Of a stretch of DNA of 40,450 nt, positions 13,221 to 22,315 are shown piece after piece. How positions within the stretch are numbered: the stretch's first letter is position 1; each line of letters opens with the position of its first letter. Origin of the DNA: a virus; the IMG/VR virus record IMGVR_UViG_3300036944_000417, positions 1 to 40,450 of that record; one strand, given 5' to 3'. The translations under genes and the position numbers were made by a program. The notes beneath the pieces are model-generated. The model was not told where the DNA came from. It did not search any database and saw only the letters and a list, made by a program, of their open reading frames with translations.

Positions 13221-14472
13221 GCATCCGTTCCCGTCCGCGCTCCAGTTCCTGTTCAAACCGGCCAGGTACAAGGTGGCCCGCGGTGGCCGGGGTTCCGGCA
13301 AATCCTGGGGCTTTGCCCGGGCGCTGATTCTGCGATGCACCCAGGCGCAGACCCGGGTGCTTTGCACACGCGAGGTGCAGAAGTCAATCCAGCAGTCGGT
13401 CCACCAGCTGCTGTGCGACCAGATTGAGGCCATGAATATGTCGGATGCGTTCACCGTACTGAACACCGAGATTCGTGGCCCCCACGGGTCTCAAATCTTC
13501 TTCAGTGGCCTGTCTGATGTGACGGCAACCGCACTGAAGTCGTTTGAGGGCGTTGACATCTGCTGGTGCGAGGAGGCCCAGGCCATCAGCGCCAAAAGCT
13601 GGAAGACACTGATCCCGACAATCCGCAAGCAGGGTTCCGAGATATGGGTGACCTACAACCCGGAACTGGAGACGGACCCGACGCACCAGATGTTCGTCAT
13701 CAGCCCGCCGGAGGACTGCGTGTCGGTGCTGATGAACTGGAGCGATAACCCGTTCTTCCCTGATGTCCTGAGGGCAGAGCGTGAACACGCAGAGAAGACC
13801 ATGAAAGCGGAGGAGTACCGCAACACCTGGGAGGGCGAGTGCCTGCCTGCGGTCACAGGGGCCATCTACTTCGATGAGGTGGCAACAGCAGAGCGTGAGG
13901 GCCGCATCAGGGACGTTCCAAACGATGTGATGCTCAAGACCCATGTAATTTGGGACCTCGGCTGGAATGATTCGATGTCGCTAATTATGGTGCAGCGGTC
14001 CGCTTCCGAACTGAGAATTGTGGACTACATTGAGGACAGCCACCGCACCCTGGCCGACTATGTGATGCAACTCAAGCAGATGCCACTGAACTGGGGCATC
14101 CACTACCTGCCGCATGACGGTTTCCACAAGGACTACAAGACAGGCAAGAGTGCCCAGGAGATTCTGGAGGCTTTGGGCTGTGCTGTGGAGCAGACGCCGA
14201 ACATGGGCATTGAGGAGGGCATCAAGGCTGCAAGGATGACCTTCAGCCGGGTCTACTTCGACAAGACCAAGGCCAAGCGCCTGGTGGAGTGCCTGAAGCG
14301 TTACCGCCGGCACATCAACAAGCAGACCAATGAAGCGGGTTCTGCGCTGCACGATGAGTTCAGCCACGGAGCCGACGCATTCCGCTATGCCTGCATAGTC
14401 GCTGATGCGCTGGGCAATAGTTCTGGCAGCGTCAAGCCCATCGCCTACCGCAAGGGAAGGTTCTTAGCATGA
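13174..14472 (+). CDS. terminase large subunit
   Basis: A 432-aa packaging motor with ATPase and nuclease domains. Walker A GGRGSGKS near residues 37-44, Walker B VDICWCEEAQ near 127-136, coupling motif TYNPELETDP near 165-175, and in the nuclease half IWDLGWNDSMSL with its catalytic aspartate. The C-terminus has DEFSHGADAFRYA, typical of the terminase_3 group. Start is GTG 13174, supported by GGAGGT 7 bases upstream; it lies inside the small-subunit gene. It overlaps the next short gene as ATGA. Confidence 0.92.
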   Translation: MAQSQRRPNTLSNSFEHPFPSALQFLFKPARYKVARGGRGSGKSWGFARALILRCTQAQTRVLCTREVQKSIQQSVHQLLCDQIEAMNMSDAFTVLNTEIRGPHGSQIFFSGLSDVTATALKSFEGVDICWCEEAQAISAKSWKTLIPTIRKQGSEIWVTYNPELETDPTHQMFVISPPEDCVSVLMNWSDNPFFPDVLRAEREHAEKTMKAEEYRNTWEGECLPAVTGAIYFDEVATAEREGRIRDVPNDVMLKTHVIWDLGWNDSMSLIMVQRSASELRIVDYIEDSHRTLADYVMQLKQMPLNWGIHYLPHDGFHKDYKTGKSAQEILEALGCAVEQTPNMGIEEGIKAARMTFSRVYFDKTKAKRLVECLKRYRRHINKQTNEAGSALHDEFSHGADAFRYACIVADALGNSSGSVKPIAYRKGRFLA

Positions 14473-14639
14473 ATGAATGTCATGGCTGGGTCAGCGAGTC
14501 CACAGACGTGCGTGACGGGATGCTGGTTGCCGCTGTTTGCTTGGACGGTGATTTCACATCCAGCGACCTTGAGGTAATCATTGCAGACCTGAAGAAGCGT
14601 GAGCAGGAGTACGTGCCAAGGCCAGCAACGCCTTGGTAG
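14469..14639 (+). CDS. hypothetical protein, 56 aa
   Basis: ATG overlaps the terminase stop. The peptide MNECHGWVSESTDVRDGMLV leads into AAVCLDGDFTSSDLEVIIADLKKREQEYV, an acidic alpha/beta fragment. The stop is directly followed by the late element at 14640. No family recognised; small ORFs between terminase and portal occur in many phages. Confidence 0.55.
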   Translation: MNECHGWVSESTDVRDGMLVAAVCLDGDFTSSDLEVIIADLKKREQEYVPRPATPW

Positions 14640-14659
14640 CCTTTACCAATTCGGACAAT
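14640..14659 (+). promoter_or_regulatory. late-region 20-bp element, copy 2
   Basis: CCTTTACCAATTCGGACAAT begins right after the preceding stop codon and ends 29 bases before the portal ATG at 14689, filling most of the gap. Confidence 0.65.
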
Positions 14660-14688
14660 CACCCGCAACTGAACAGTTTGAGGTGAGC

Positions 14689-16959
14689 ATGGCTGAAAAG
14701 ATGGACGATGAGGACTTGCTGGAAATCCTGCAACGCAAGGAAGATGCGGCATCTCACTACGTCCACGGCCAGCTAGGCTCAGAGCGCGAGGCGTCCCTGC
14801 GCCAGTACCACCGGATGCCTTATGGCAATGAGGTGGACGGTGAGAGCCAGATTGTCGCCAGCGACATCCAGGACACCATTGAGTGGCTCCTGGCGGCCCT
14901 CCTGAAGACGTTCTCCTCCACCGACAAGGCTGTGTCCTTTGAGCCTTCCACCGCTGCAGATGTGAAGGGCGCGGAGCAGGCCACGGACACCTGCAATTAC
15001 GTCTTCTACAAGCAAAATAATGGCTTCCTGGTGCTGTACACGGCCATCAAGGACATGCTTACCGTCAAAAATTGCGCGGTCATGTGGCGCAAGGAAGACA
15101 TCGAAACAGTGTCCAGCGTCCCGTTCAAGGGTGCCAGCGAGGAGATGCTGGCGATGATGATGCAGGAGGAGGACGCAGAGATTGAGATGGCGACCCCTGC
15201 GCCTATCCTTGACGAACAAGGCCAGCCCCAGCTGGACATGATGGGCCAGCCCATGATGGGCTACAACGGACGCCTGAAGAAGACCGAGAAGAAGTCCATC
15301 GTGAAGGTCGAGGCGTTCAGCCCGGACTCGCTGCTTGTGCAGCGTGACTGGACCAGCCCTCTGCTGCAAGATTGCCCGTACGTCAGCCGCATGATGCGCG
15401 TCACCCTGTCAGACCTGAAGATGATGGGCCTGGAGGCGACCGCCGATGACCTGCGCTCAAGCGACAACCTTGACTACTCCAGCAACGAGAAGAGCAGACT
15501 CAGCACCATCGGCCAGGAGGACGGCACCAACGAATTTGGCGACGGCGACAGCGACGATGATTCGATGGCTGAAGGCTGGCTGCGTATTGAGTTCATCCTG
15601 GCAGACCGTGACGGCGACGGCATCGCAGAGCGCCTGTGCGTCTACCGCCTGCGCGACAAGATTCTCAAGTGCGAGGTCACAAGCCACGTTCCAATCGCCA
15701 CATCCTCGCCAATCCTGAACGCCCACCGCTGGGACGGGATGAGTTACGCAGACGCAGTGGGCGACCTGCAGGAACTGCACACTGAGTTGCTGCGCCAGAC
15801 GCTCAACAACTTGTATTTGACCAACAACCCGCGCACGAAGGTGCTGACGGACGCAAACTGGTCGCCACTTGCCAACATCGATGACCTGCTGGACTCCCGC
15901 GCCGGCGGCGTTATCCGTCAGCGTGATATCAACGCCATCACAGAGCAGGTTATCCCGTTCTCTGCCGGGGCCAGTATGCCTATGTTGGAGTACGTCAAGG
16001 GTATGCGCGAGGACCGCACAGGCGTATCCCGCACATCGCAGGGTTTGAACCCTGACTCGATGAACAACACGGCCACTGGCCGCAGCCTGGACATGACTGC
16101 GTCATTGCAGCGCATTGAGTTGGTCGCTCGGATCATCGCCGAGACCCTGGTCAAGCCCGTCTTCCAGGGCATCCTGAAGGTGCTGACCGATGGCGGCATG
16201 GAGAAACTGGCTTTCCGTCTGCGTGATGAGTTCGTGGAGTACGACCCGAATGAGTGGAGGGACTCCTACGACATGACCATCAATGTGGGCCTTGGAACTG
16301 GTGACACACAGGCCAAAGCACAGCAACTGATGATGATTGCAGCCCTGCAAGAGAAGGGCATGGCGGTAGGACTCGCTACACCCACACACCTGTACCACAC
16401 AGGCTCCAAGATCATCGAAAACGCAGGCTTCAAGGATGTGCAGAACTTCCTGCAAGACCCTGCTAAACAGCCTCCACAGCCCCCGCAACCGCCGTTGCCG
16501 CTCCAGATTGAGCAGATGAAGATTCAGGCCGATGGACAGCGCCATCAAGCTGAAATGCAGGCCGATATACAGAAGTTCCAAGCTGAGACACAGATGACCC
16601 GCGAGACAGAGCAGATCAAGGCTGATGCCAAGCTGCAAGAGATTCGCGCAAATCTGGAACTGCAAGCTGCCAACGATGCCCGTGATGCGGAGCGTGAGCA
16701 ATTGAAGGCCCAACTTGACGCACAGCTTGAGGCTCAGAAGATTGAGTTTGAGAAGTGGAAGGCAGAACTTGCCGCACAGACTCAGATTTACATCGAACAG
16801 TTGAAGCTGGGCAGCACACAGACACCGCAGCAGGAAAACCCTGATTTGAACAACGCTTTAGCCGCTTCTATTGACGGTTTCCGCGCTGCACTGGATCAAA
16901 TGAACCGTCCCAAAACCATCATTCGTGGCCCTGACGGACGGGCCGCTGGTATCGCTTAA
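14689..16959 (+). CDS. portal protein
   Basis: A 756-aa podovirus-type portal through which DNA enters and leaves the head. I choose ATG 14689 (MAEKMDDEDLLEIL), which follows a GAGGTGAG ribosome site, rather than the longer frame reaching back through the 20-bp element. Visible features: the N-terminal clip and stem (DIQDTIEWLLAALLKTF), a Met/Gln-rich insertion (EMLAMMMQEEDAEIEMATPAP), and the TGVSRTSQGLNPD segment typical of this portal family. From about residue 590 the C-terminus is a long Gln/Glu/Ala coiled coil (QADGQRHQAEMQADIQKFQ and onward), likely the barrel. Confidence 0.88.
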   Translation: MAEKMDDEDLLEILQRKEDAASHYVHGQLGSEREASLRQYHRMPYGNEVDGESQIVASDIQDTIEWLLAALLKTFSSTDKAVSFEPSTAADVKGAEQATDTCNYVFYKQNNGFLVLYTAIKDMLTVKNCAVMWRKEDIETVSSVPFKGASEEMLAMMMQEEDAEIEMATPAPILDEQGQPQLDMMGQPMMGYNGRLKKTEKKSIVKVEAFSPDSLLVQRDWTSPLLQDCPYVSRMMRVTLSDLKMMGLEATADDLRSSDNLDYSSNEKSRLSTIGQEDGTNEFGDGDSDDDSMAEGWLRIEFILADRDGDGIAERLCVYRLRDKILKCEVTSHVPIATSSPILNAHRWDGMSYADAVGDLQELHTELLRQTLNNLYLTNNPRTKVLTDANWSPLANIDDLLDSRAGGVIRQRDINAITEQVIPFSAGASMPMLEYVKGMREDRTGVSRTSQGLNPDSMNNTATGRSLDMTASLQRIELVARIIAETLVKPVFQGILKVLTDGGMEKLAFRLRDEFVEYDPNEWRDSYDMTINVGLGTGDTQAKAQQLMMIAALQEKGMAVGLATPTHLYHTGSKIIENAGFKDVQNFLQDPAKQPPQPPQPPLPLQIEQMKIQADGQRHQAEMQADIQKFQAETQMTRETEQIKADAKLQEIRANLELQAANDARDAEREQLKAQLDAQLEAQKIEFEKWKAELAAQTQIYIEQLKLGSTQTPQQENPDLNNALAASIDGFRAALDQMNRPKTIIRGPDGRAAGIA

Positions 16960-16970
16960 GGAGTAACACC

Positions 16971-17375
16971 ATGTCAATGTCAGACACCACAGAAACCGCC
17001 GCCCTCAACGCATTCCTGCGCGGCACAGACCCCTCTTACCGTGCGGGTGCTACCCAGTACCTGGCGCTGTTCACTGCCGACCCTGGCGAAGCTGCATCGC
17101 TGGCAGCAGAAGCCAATTACACCGGCTATGCGCGGGTGGCGCTCACCAAGGCAACGGCATGGACAGGATCATCCTCTCCGTTCACCAACGCTGCTTTGGT
17201 GCAGTTCGGCGCTTGTACCGCAGGAACGAACGCAATCACCCATTTCGCTGTGGTAGATACCGCATCGGGCGCAGTGGCAATGATGATTTCCGGCTCCCTG
17301 TCCAGCACGTTGAACGTGTCCAGCGGCATTCAGCCACAGTTTGCAATTGGCGCTCTGTCTATCTCTGCTGACTAA
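16971..17375 (+). CDS. phage structural protein, probably head-associated, 134 aa
   Basis: AAGGAG lies 8 bases before the ATG. The segment TQYLALFTADPGEAASLAAE followed by YTGYARVALTKATAW resembles a family of small phage structural proteins with the pattern LALFT.DPG....EV.Y.GYAR, found near tail-fibre or decoration genes. All beta, with no signal. Sitting between portal and scaffold it could be a decoration or head-fibre protein; exact role unknown. Confidence 0.55.
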   Translation: MSMSDTTETAALNAFLRGTDPSYRAGATQYLALFTADPGEAASLAAEANYTGYARVALTKATAWTGSSSPFTNAALVQFGACTAGTNAITHFAVVDTASGAVAMMISGSLSSTLNVSSGIQPQFAIGALSISAD

Positions 17376-18277
17376 TGGCTGGCTTCAACAACGTAGCGGA
17401 ATGGGCCAACGCTGTTGATGCGGGGAAAACGCACGTAACTACGTTTCGCAAGACAGTCGCCAGTGCTGCTACGGTAGCCAACGACTTCATCGATTACACC
17501 TACTTCGCTGGCAACCCCCCCGCGAACTTCTACGCATCTGCCCCGCTAGAGGCTGCGTTTGTCGAGAGCATTCGGGGCATCTATGTGCCGACGATGACAG
17601 GGACGGACAAGCAGTTTATTAAGTCGGTCAGTGCAATGTCTCTGGCGAACAGTGCGACCAGCACCACGAACCAGAACCAGCGGCATCTGCTCTGCGATTA
17701 CCTGATGTACTACCCGTTCATCGACACCGACGCCGTGGGTGAGTTGCAGGAAATGGTGCAGACGGTAAGCCTTCCGCGCTACACCAGCGGCAAGGTGATG
17801 GCTGTGGCGCAGTCAGCATCTTCCGCTGTTGGCACGTTCACCATGACGTACACCAATCAGGACGGTGTAGCAGGGCGGGTATGTCAGAACACATTCACCA
17901 AGATCGTTGCCGGCGGTGGTGCATTGGTATCCAGCACAACCAACGTAGTGGGCGGCAGTCAGCCGTTCATCCAACTGATGGCTGGCGACTCCGGGGTGCA
18001 GAGCATTCAGGATGTGACGTTTACGGTGGCTGGCGGTGGACTGCTTGCGCTGGTCATTGTCAACCCGCTGATGCACTTCCTGACCACACAGGAAAGTCGC
18101 AGGACTACGACAGGTTCATTGGACAGCTATGGCGCTGCCTCTTACGTTGAGGCGGTGCTGATGCGCCAGCCTGTTGAGATTAAGAACGGGGCCGTACTCG
18201 GCTCGGTGGCGCTGGGCAATGCGGGAAGCCTCGCAAGTTCGGTGCTTGTTGGAACTTTACAAACAATCTGGAGTTAG
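17375..18277 (+). CDS. beta-rich structural protein, paralogue A (300 aa)
   Basis: Starts on the last base of the previous stop codon. The protein is rich in Ser, Thr, Ala and Gly with alternating strands and no cysteine pattern. It shares with the next gene the segments MTYTNQDGVAGRV / VTYTNQAGAAGKV and QLMAGDSGVQSIQDVTFTV / PLAAGDTGVQDIQTLTW, plus a long-range similarity in order and length. The two appear to be tandem paralogues. Repeated, strand-rich proteins of this kind fit a capsid decoration or receptor-contact role. I do not recognise a named family. Confidence 0.6.
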   Translation: MAGFNNVAEWANAVDAGKTHVTTFRKTVASAATVANDFIDYTYFAGNPPANFYASAPLEAAFVESIRGIYVPTMTGTDKQFIKSVSAMSLANSATSTTNQNQRHLLCDYLMYYPFIDTDAVGELQEMVQTVSLPRYTSGKVMAVAQSASSAVGTFTMTYTNQDGVAGRVCQNTFTKIVAGGGALVSSTTNVVGGSQPFIQLMAGDSGVQSIQDVTFTVAGGGLLALVIVNPLMHFLTTQESRRTTTGSLDSYGAASYVEAVLMRQPVEIKNGAVLGSVALGNAGSLASSVLVGTLQTIWS

Positions 18278-18279
18278 CT

Positions 18280-19185
18280 ATGGGCTGGACATCACACGAC
18301 GATATGATTTTGCAAATGACTACCAACGGCAAAGCTGATTCGCACATCTTGCAGAAAACACTGGTGGCGGCTGGCGTTGCTGGTCATTGGCAACACTTGC
18401 TCACCAGCGCAGGGAACATTCCCGCAGCTACGTTTGGCGGTGCTGAGTTGACCTATGTGGAAACCACAAACGCATGGTCAGAAGGCGCGATCCCAATCGC
18501 TGACCAGACCCTGCCAGCCACCAAGCACCTGACCTCGATGGGTGCGTCAATGATTGCCGCTGCCGGTGCGCCTTGGTTTGTGCAACTTATTGACCTGCAC
18601 GGGTATGCCAAGCTGACCACTACCAACGTCAGCGTGGTGGGTGCAAAGACCATCACAATGACCCCGATTGCTGCGACTGCATCGACCTATGACCGCTACC
18701 CCAACGGCGAAGGCTTGCGTATTTGCGTTGCTGCGATTGCCGCGATGGGCGCGAATGCCCCAACCATGCAAGTGACATACACCAACCAAGCAGGCGCTGC
18801 TGGCAAGGTAACGCTTGCGGGTTGTGTCTCCACAGCATCGGCGACCAACGGCACGATTCTCAACAGTGGCAACGCTGCCAACAAATACGGCCCGTTCCTT
18901 CCCTTGGCGGCTGGTGATACGGGTGTGCAGGACATTCAGACGCTGACATGGGGCGGCACTGCTCACGCATCAGGCTCGGTGGCTGTGCTCTTGTGCAAGC
19001 CCTTGGGTCAGCCTATCCCTGTGCCTCAGACTGGCCTTTACAACGTGTTCGATTACGTCAACACACTGCCAAGCCTGCCACGATTGAAGAACGGCGCAAA
19101 CCTGACAGCGTTGGTTTACAACACCGCAGCGACCACATCAGGCGGCACATTCTTCGCATCGCTCGACTACGGGTATGGTGGCTAA
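18280..19185 (+). CDS. beta-rich structural protein, paralogue B (301 aa)
   Basis: ATG preceded by GGAG. The first part differs from its neighbour (MGWTSHDDMILQMTTNGKAD), while residues from about 155 onward align by eye with the gene at 17375: VTYTNQAGAAGKVT, then AAGDTGVQDIQ and a final VLLCKPLGQ matching VIVNPL. Both have an interior LTSMGASM/ VSAMSLAN helix. It was probably created by duplication and has diverged. Likely a virion surface component; no named family. Confidence 0.6.
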   Translation: MGWTSHDDMILQMTTNGKADSHILQKTLVAAGVAGHWQHLLTSAGNIPAATFGGAELTYVETTNAWSEGAIPIADQTLPATKHLTSMGASMIAAAGAPWFVQLIDLHGYAKLTTTNVSVVGAKTITMTPIAATASTYDRYPNGEGLRICVAAIAAMGANAPTMQVTYTNQAGAAGKVTLAGCVSTASATNGTILNSGNAANKYGPFLPLAAGDTGVQDIQTLTWGGTAHASGSVAVLLCKPLGQPIPVPQTGLYNVFDYVNTLPSLPRLKNGANLTALVYNTAATTSGGTFFASLDYGYGG

Positions 19186-19836
19186 ATGGCCCTGCTAGGC
19201 AACGGCCTGCGCGAAACGCTGACCGGACGAATGTTCGGCAGCACGAATGTGAACGGCGGCAACCCCCACTCGCAGGAGTATCGGGGGCATATGGCTGCGC
19301 GTATGCGTAACCAGTTCATTGGCGAGGGCATCACAGACCAGAAGGCATCCGTCCCCTCGGGTGTGCGCCCTCCAGTGGCGTGGGTGATGGCCCCCAAGAA
19401 TGGCGCAATGTCCAGCCGCAGCCTTGCCACCCTGTCATTCACACCTACGGGCGCGGGTGCGATGGGTGTGCCAATCATCGGCACAACATCATTCAGCTTC
19501 GCGTTTGACCCTGCTGCGGGCCAGCTTATCAGCAGCGGCATCGGCTCTGCATCCATGACCTTCACGGTGGCAAACCTGCTGCTGACCGCATCGCTTAACG
19601 GCGTTGGATCGTCTGCCTTCACCATCACCAGCAACACCCCGCTGCTTGGTGCAAAGGCCAGCGGCATCGGCAATGCGGTGCTGAGTTTCACGGCATCGCT
19701 GACACCCTACGCCATCGGCAATATGTCGGGCAGCACGGTGGACACATCGACCATCGTGAACGCCAACATTGTTTCTGTGAACGGTTACAGCGTGACAGGC
19801 AACGGACAGACAGGGACGGAGTGGGGGCCGCAGTGA
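19186..19836 (+). CDS. structural protein with Gly-Ser-Phe repeats (216 aa)
   Basis: Begins directly after the preceding stop. Residues 1-60 are basic and mixed (RMFGSTNVNGGNPHSQEYRG). From about residue 75 the protein has three or four loose repeats of the type G-x-G-S/N-A-x-(M/L/F)-(T/S)-F-T (SGIGSASMTFTVAN, NGVGSSAFTITSN, SGIGNAVLSFTAS), a regular beta pattern like that in fibrous virion proteins. Similar repeats continue at the start of the next gene. Function unknown. Confidence 0.55.
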   Translation: MALLGNGLRETLTGRMFGSTNVNGGNPHSQEYRGHMAARMRNQFIGEGITDQKASVPSGVRPPVAWVMAPKNGAMSSRSLATLSFTPTGAGAMGVPIIGTTSFSFAFDPAAGQLISSGIGSASMTFTVANLLLTASLNGVGSSAFTITSNTPLLGAKASGIGNAVLSFTASLTPYAIGNMSGSTVDTSTIVNANIVSVNGYSVTGNGQTGTEWGPQ

Positions 19837-20399
19837 CCTCCTTCCGTGGCTGGGGCAATAGTTGGTTAGATAGTTGGGGGCCGGTAACGGTTGATCCCAA
19901 CGCGATGGTCGGAAGTGCGTCTTTCAGCTTCGCAGCCTCACTCCAAGTTGGCTCAGGGGAGATGCAGGGAAGCGCAAGTTTCCGCATAGATGCAATTCTC
20001 GGGGTCGGTGAGCCAAGGTACAGCCAAGAGGTCGAACTTTCGCCACGCAAGAAGTGGTACGTAAAGCGCAAGAAGCAGATTCTTGTGTTCGACAGCGCCC
20101 AGGACGCAGACGATTACATCGAAGCTGAAGAGGTCGCTGAGAAGGCTGTCCAGAAGGCTCAGAAAACATCACGACTAGCCCGCAAACGTGTACGGCAGAA
20201 GGTGTTCCAGCCTTTACCAGTGCAGACAATCGATACAGATTGGCTGGCTCAACTGGTGAGCCTGTACAGCATCCCTGTTGACTTGCCAAGCCTTATCGCG
20301 CAGCAGGACTACGAGAGGATTGTGCAGATCACGCTAGAGGCGATGCGTCTGCAAGAGGAAGAGGAAGAGGAAGATTTAGAGATGCTTCTACTGGCTTAG
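19833..20399 (+). CDS. structural protein with repeat start and charged tail (188 aa)
   Basis: The start is GTG 19833, overlapping the preceding stop as GTGA; GTG 19821 is possible. The first 60 residues contain two more repeats of the previous protein (GSASFSFAAS, GSASFRIDAI). The rest is basic then acidic helix (SPRKKWYVKRKKQILVF; EAEEVAEKAVQKAQKTSRLA) ending in RLQEEEEEEDLEML. This combines a fibre-like module with a coiled coil, perhaps anchoring it in the virion. Codons near position 20211 include the 20-bp late element inside the frame. Confidence 0.55.
   Translation: MTSFRGWGNSWLDSWGPVTVDPNAMVGSASFSFAASLQVGSGEMQGSASFRIDAILGVGEPRYSQEVELSPRKKWYVKRKKQILVFDSAQDADDYIEAEEVAEKAVQKAQKTSRLARKRVRQKVFQPLPVQTIDTDWLAQLVSLYSIPVDLPSLIAQQDYERIVQITLEAMRLQEEEEEEDLEMLLLA
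20211..20230 (+). promoter_or_regulatory. late-region 20-bp element, copy 3 (inside a gene)
   Basis: CCTTTACCAGTGCAGACAAT keeps both fixed parts but has A in place of the usual G before GACAAT. It lies inside the gene at 19833-20399, about 373 bases before the next rightward gene at 20604. The only copy not in an intergenic gap. Confidence 0.4.
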
Positions 20400-20594
20400 A
20401 CAGACGAACATGAAGGCGGCAAATGCCATCGCAGTTGCCCTCCATGCGAACTGTCCAAGGCTCCACTCATTGCGGTGGGCGAAGTAGGCGAGATAGGTCG
20501 GGATGAAGAAGGCAATCATCAGCTGGACACTGAAGAACCCAGCCAGGATGAGGCCAGGTGCGAATGTGAGCCAGTAGCGTTGTGTTATCGACAT
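20388..20594 (-). CDS. antisense two-helix membrane protein, 68 aa
   Basis: A leftward gene in an otherwise rightward late region. It encodes MSITQRYWLTFAPGLILAGF then FSVQLMIAFFIPTYLAYFA, a short HRNEWSLGQ loop, and WRATAMAFAAFMFVCLSQ: two membrane helices, so an inner-membrane protein. It fills the 204-base gap between two head genes almost exactly, which supports it despite a weak ribosome site. Such an opposite-strand gene resembles a moron, expressed independently of late genes. Confidence 0.5.
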   Translation of the reverse strand: MSITQRYWLTFAPGLILAGFFSVQLMIAFFIPTYLAYFAHRNEWSLGQFAWRATAMAFAAFMFVCLSQ

Positions 20595-20603
20595 GGAGTA
20601 ATT

Positions 20604-20873
20604 ATGGCAACAAAGAACGAATATTTCAACCCGATCATCGAAGCGATGAAGGCCGCTGCCCAAAATGCAGGCAACTTCGCTATGCACCCCACAAATCAGT
20701 CCCAACGGGCTGCACAGGTGGCGCAGGAGATGTTCATGGGCCAAGCCAACGCCATGCGCCCAACAAGCCCGATGCAGCCCTATATGCGACCCGGCGTACC
20801 CCAGGAGGCGCTGACACCAGAGCAAATCGAACTGCTGAAGCGCCAACAGATGGGTGGATTGCTGGGTAACTAA
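20604..20873 (+). CDS. hypothetical head-region protein, 89 aa
   Basis: ATG 20604 follows GGAG by about 5 bases; an upstream in-frame extension is rejected for lack of a ribosome site. The protein starts MATKNEYFNPIIEAMKAAAQ and contains Pro/Met-rich GQANAMRPTSPMQPYMRPG, ending QIELLKRQQMGGLLGN. The helix-plus-GGLLG tail resembles small podoviral head or ejection proteins. Coupled closely (10 bases) to the larger gene that follows. Confidence 0.55.
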   Translation: MATKNEYFNPIIEAMKAAAQNAGNFAMHPTNQSQRAAQVAQEMFMGQANAMRPTSPMQPYMRPGVPQEALTPEQIELLKRQQMGGLLGN

Positions 20874-20883
20874 GGAGCTAAAA

Positions 20884-22128
20884 ATGTCGGCACTTGAAGA
20901 CTTCATGCAGAGCCTGTCTAACAGTGCGGCGTCCAATATCTCCGCGCCAGTTGACGGCATGAACTGGCTGATGCGTAAGGGCGGCCTTCCGGTGTCAGAT
21001 ATGCCATTTGGCGGCAGTGATTGGATGAACAAGGTTGGCCTGACCCGCCCGGTGCAGCAAAATACAGCCAGCATCATGGGCGAGACGGCAGGCGTGGTCG
21101 GACCAATGCTGGTGGCCGCGAAGGCACCGCAAATTGCCAGGGCTGTGCTGCAAGCTGGTGAGAACTTTGCTGCTCCTACGGCGCTAAATAAGCAGGCTGG
21201 TGCACTACTGTTTGACCCGCGCTTTGACTCAAGGGTGAAGGAGCAGGAGCGACTCGCCAATCTCACCACCAAGGTGGCAGAGCGCCAGATGCAGCCAGCC
21301 CCAAGCATCTATCTCCCAGACTATGAGGGCAGACCGTTCATCACCTCGATGGCAGACCGCACTAGAGCCGGTGGTCTGTTGGAGGAAATCAACGGCAAGA
21401 AGCTGAACCGTCCGGTTGACCTCCGTGGGGGCCAGGACTTCATGTTCGACAACAATCCTGGCATGGTGTGGGCTTCAGCGAATGGGCCGGTTAAGCAGTT
21501 GCTTGAACACGCGCAGACCGCCAAGTCTGTAACAGGACAAAACCCACTCTACATCCCTTGGAGAATGGCCCCATCTGGCGGCGACTTCGCCAACATGACC
21601 GGGGAGGCCATGCTGTCATACGCTGACGCATCAATGAAGAAGGGTGTGAAGGGCAAGATGGATAAGAACATCAAGCAGTTCATACCAGATTGGGTTGGAG
21701 TCTCTGATCCTGCAAGCGTTGAGCAATTCAGGGGCGCAACCGACAAGACCCGCAAGGCAATCAAGAATATGCTGGACACTGAGTACCGCAACAGCGGTGG
21801 CTTGGGTATTGGAGAGGCTCGGCTTGCAGTTGCAGACCCCAAGCAGCTAACCGGCGCAGATGGCGGGATTATGAATATCGGAGAGATATTCGCTGACAGC
21901 CCAATGGTCAAAGTATCGGGCCATCCAGCCTACCCTAGAGGCGTGCCAGGACAAGGGCTTGGAGTGGTTGACAGGCCCCACAACATCACGGAATTGTTGA
22001 CGCGATTCAGCCAGGACAGGGGCATACCAAATCCTGCATCGCCAAGACAGACGGACCTACGGGCGCTCCAGATGAAGCCTTACGCTGGCCTGCTTGACGA
22101 TAGGCTTCTCAAGTCGCTTGGCTATTGA
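20884..22128 (+). CDS. 414-aa virion-region protein, possible polyvalent-like protein
   Basis: GGAG then ATG 7 bases on. The N-terminus has a helical, Met-rich start (LEDFMQSLSNSAASNISAP) and the middle reads PVDLRGGQDFMFDNNPGMVWAS and PLYIPWRMAPSGGDFANMTGEAML, a pattern I associate with large polyvalent protein-associated domains carried by phages and injected with DNA. I see no enzyme motif that I can name. Placed between head genes and ahead of scaffold, it may be packaged in the head. Domain assignment is tentative. Confidence 0.5.
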   Translation: MSALEDFMQSLSNSAASNISAPVDGMNWLMRKGGLPVSDMPFGGSDWMNKVGLTRPVQQNTASIMGETAGVVGPMLVAAKAPQIARAVLQAGENFAAPTALNKQAGALLFDPRFDSRVKEQERLANLTTKVAERQMQPAPSIYLPDYEGRPFITSMADRTRAGGLLEEINGKKLNRPVDLRGGQDFMFDNNPGMVWASANGPVKQLLEHAQTAKSVTGQNPLYIPWRMAPSGGDFANMTGEAMLSYADASMKKGVKGKMDKNIKQFIPDWVGVSDPASVEQFRGATDKTRKAIKNMLDTEYRNSGGLGIGEARLAVADPKQLTGADGGIMNIGEIFADSPMVKVSGHPAYPRGVPGQGLGVVDRPHNITELLTRFSQDRGIPNPASPRQTDLRALQMKPYAGLLDDRLLKSLGY

Positions 22129-22315
22129 GCAAGAACTCAGGCTTAAAACCTGCTGCGAAGGCGGCGCCGTGCTTCTCAGTGAGGTGCTGAACGACAGACT
22201 CTGCCGTCACGGTGTCAATCTTTGAGACTACACAAAACGTCTCATGCAGTGCGAGTGCATCAAACATCTTTTTTGGCATCTTTGTGTCGGTGTTAACGAT
22301 GGGAGATAGCTTCAT
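22109..22315 (-). CDS. antisense small protein, 68 aa
   Basis: Leftward gene in the gap before the element at 22351, overlapping the end of the previous gene by 20 bases. A ribosome site AAGGGG lies about 7 bases before its ATG. The protein MKLSPIVNTDTKMPKKMFDAL has a helical second half (ESVVQHLTEKHGAAFAAGF) and one cysteine; it is soluble. No family recognised. Like the antisense genes at 20388 and 32712 it lies beside a late element, on the other strand. Confidence 0.5.
   Translation of the reverse strand: MKLSPIVNTDTKMPKKMFDALALHETFCVVSKIDTVTAESVVQHLTEKHGAAFAAGFKPEFLLNSQAT

Noticed and set aside
16102-16713. Long leftward open frame of about 200 codons under the portal C-terminus
   Set aside because: Antisense shadow of the Gln/Glu-rich coiled coil; no ribosome site and no plausible domain.
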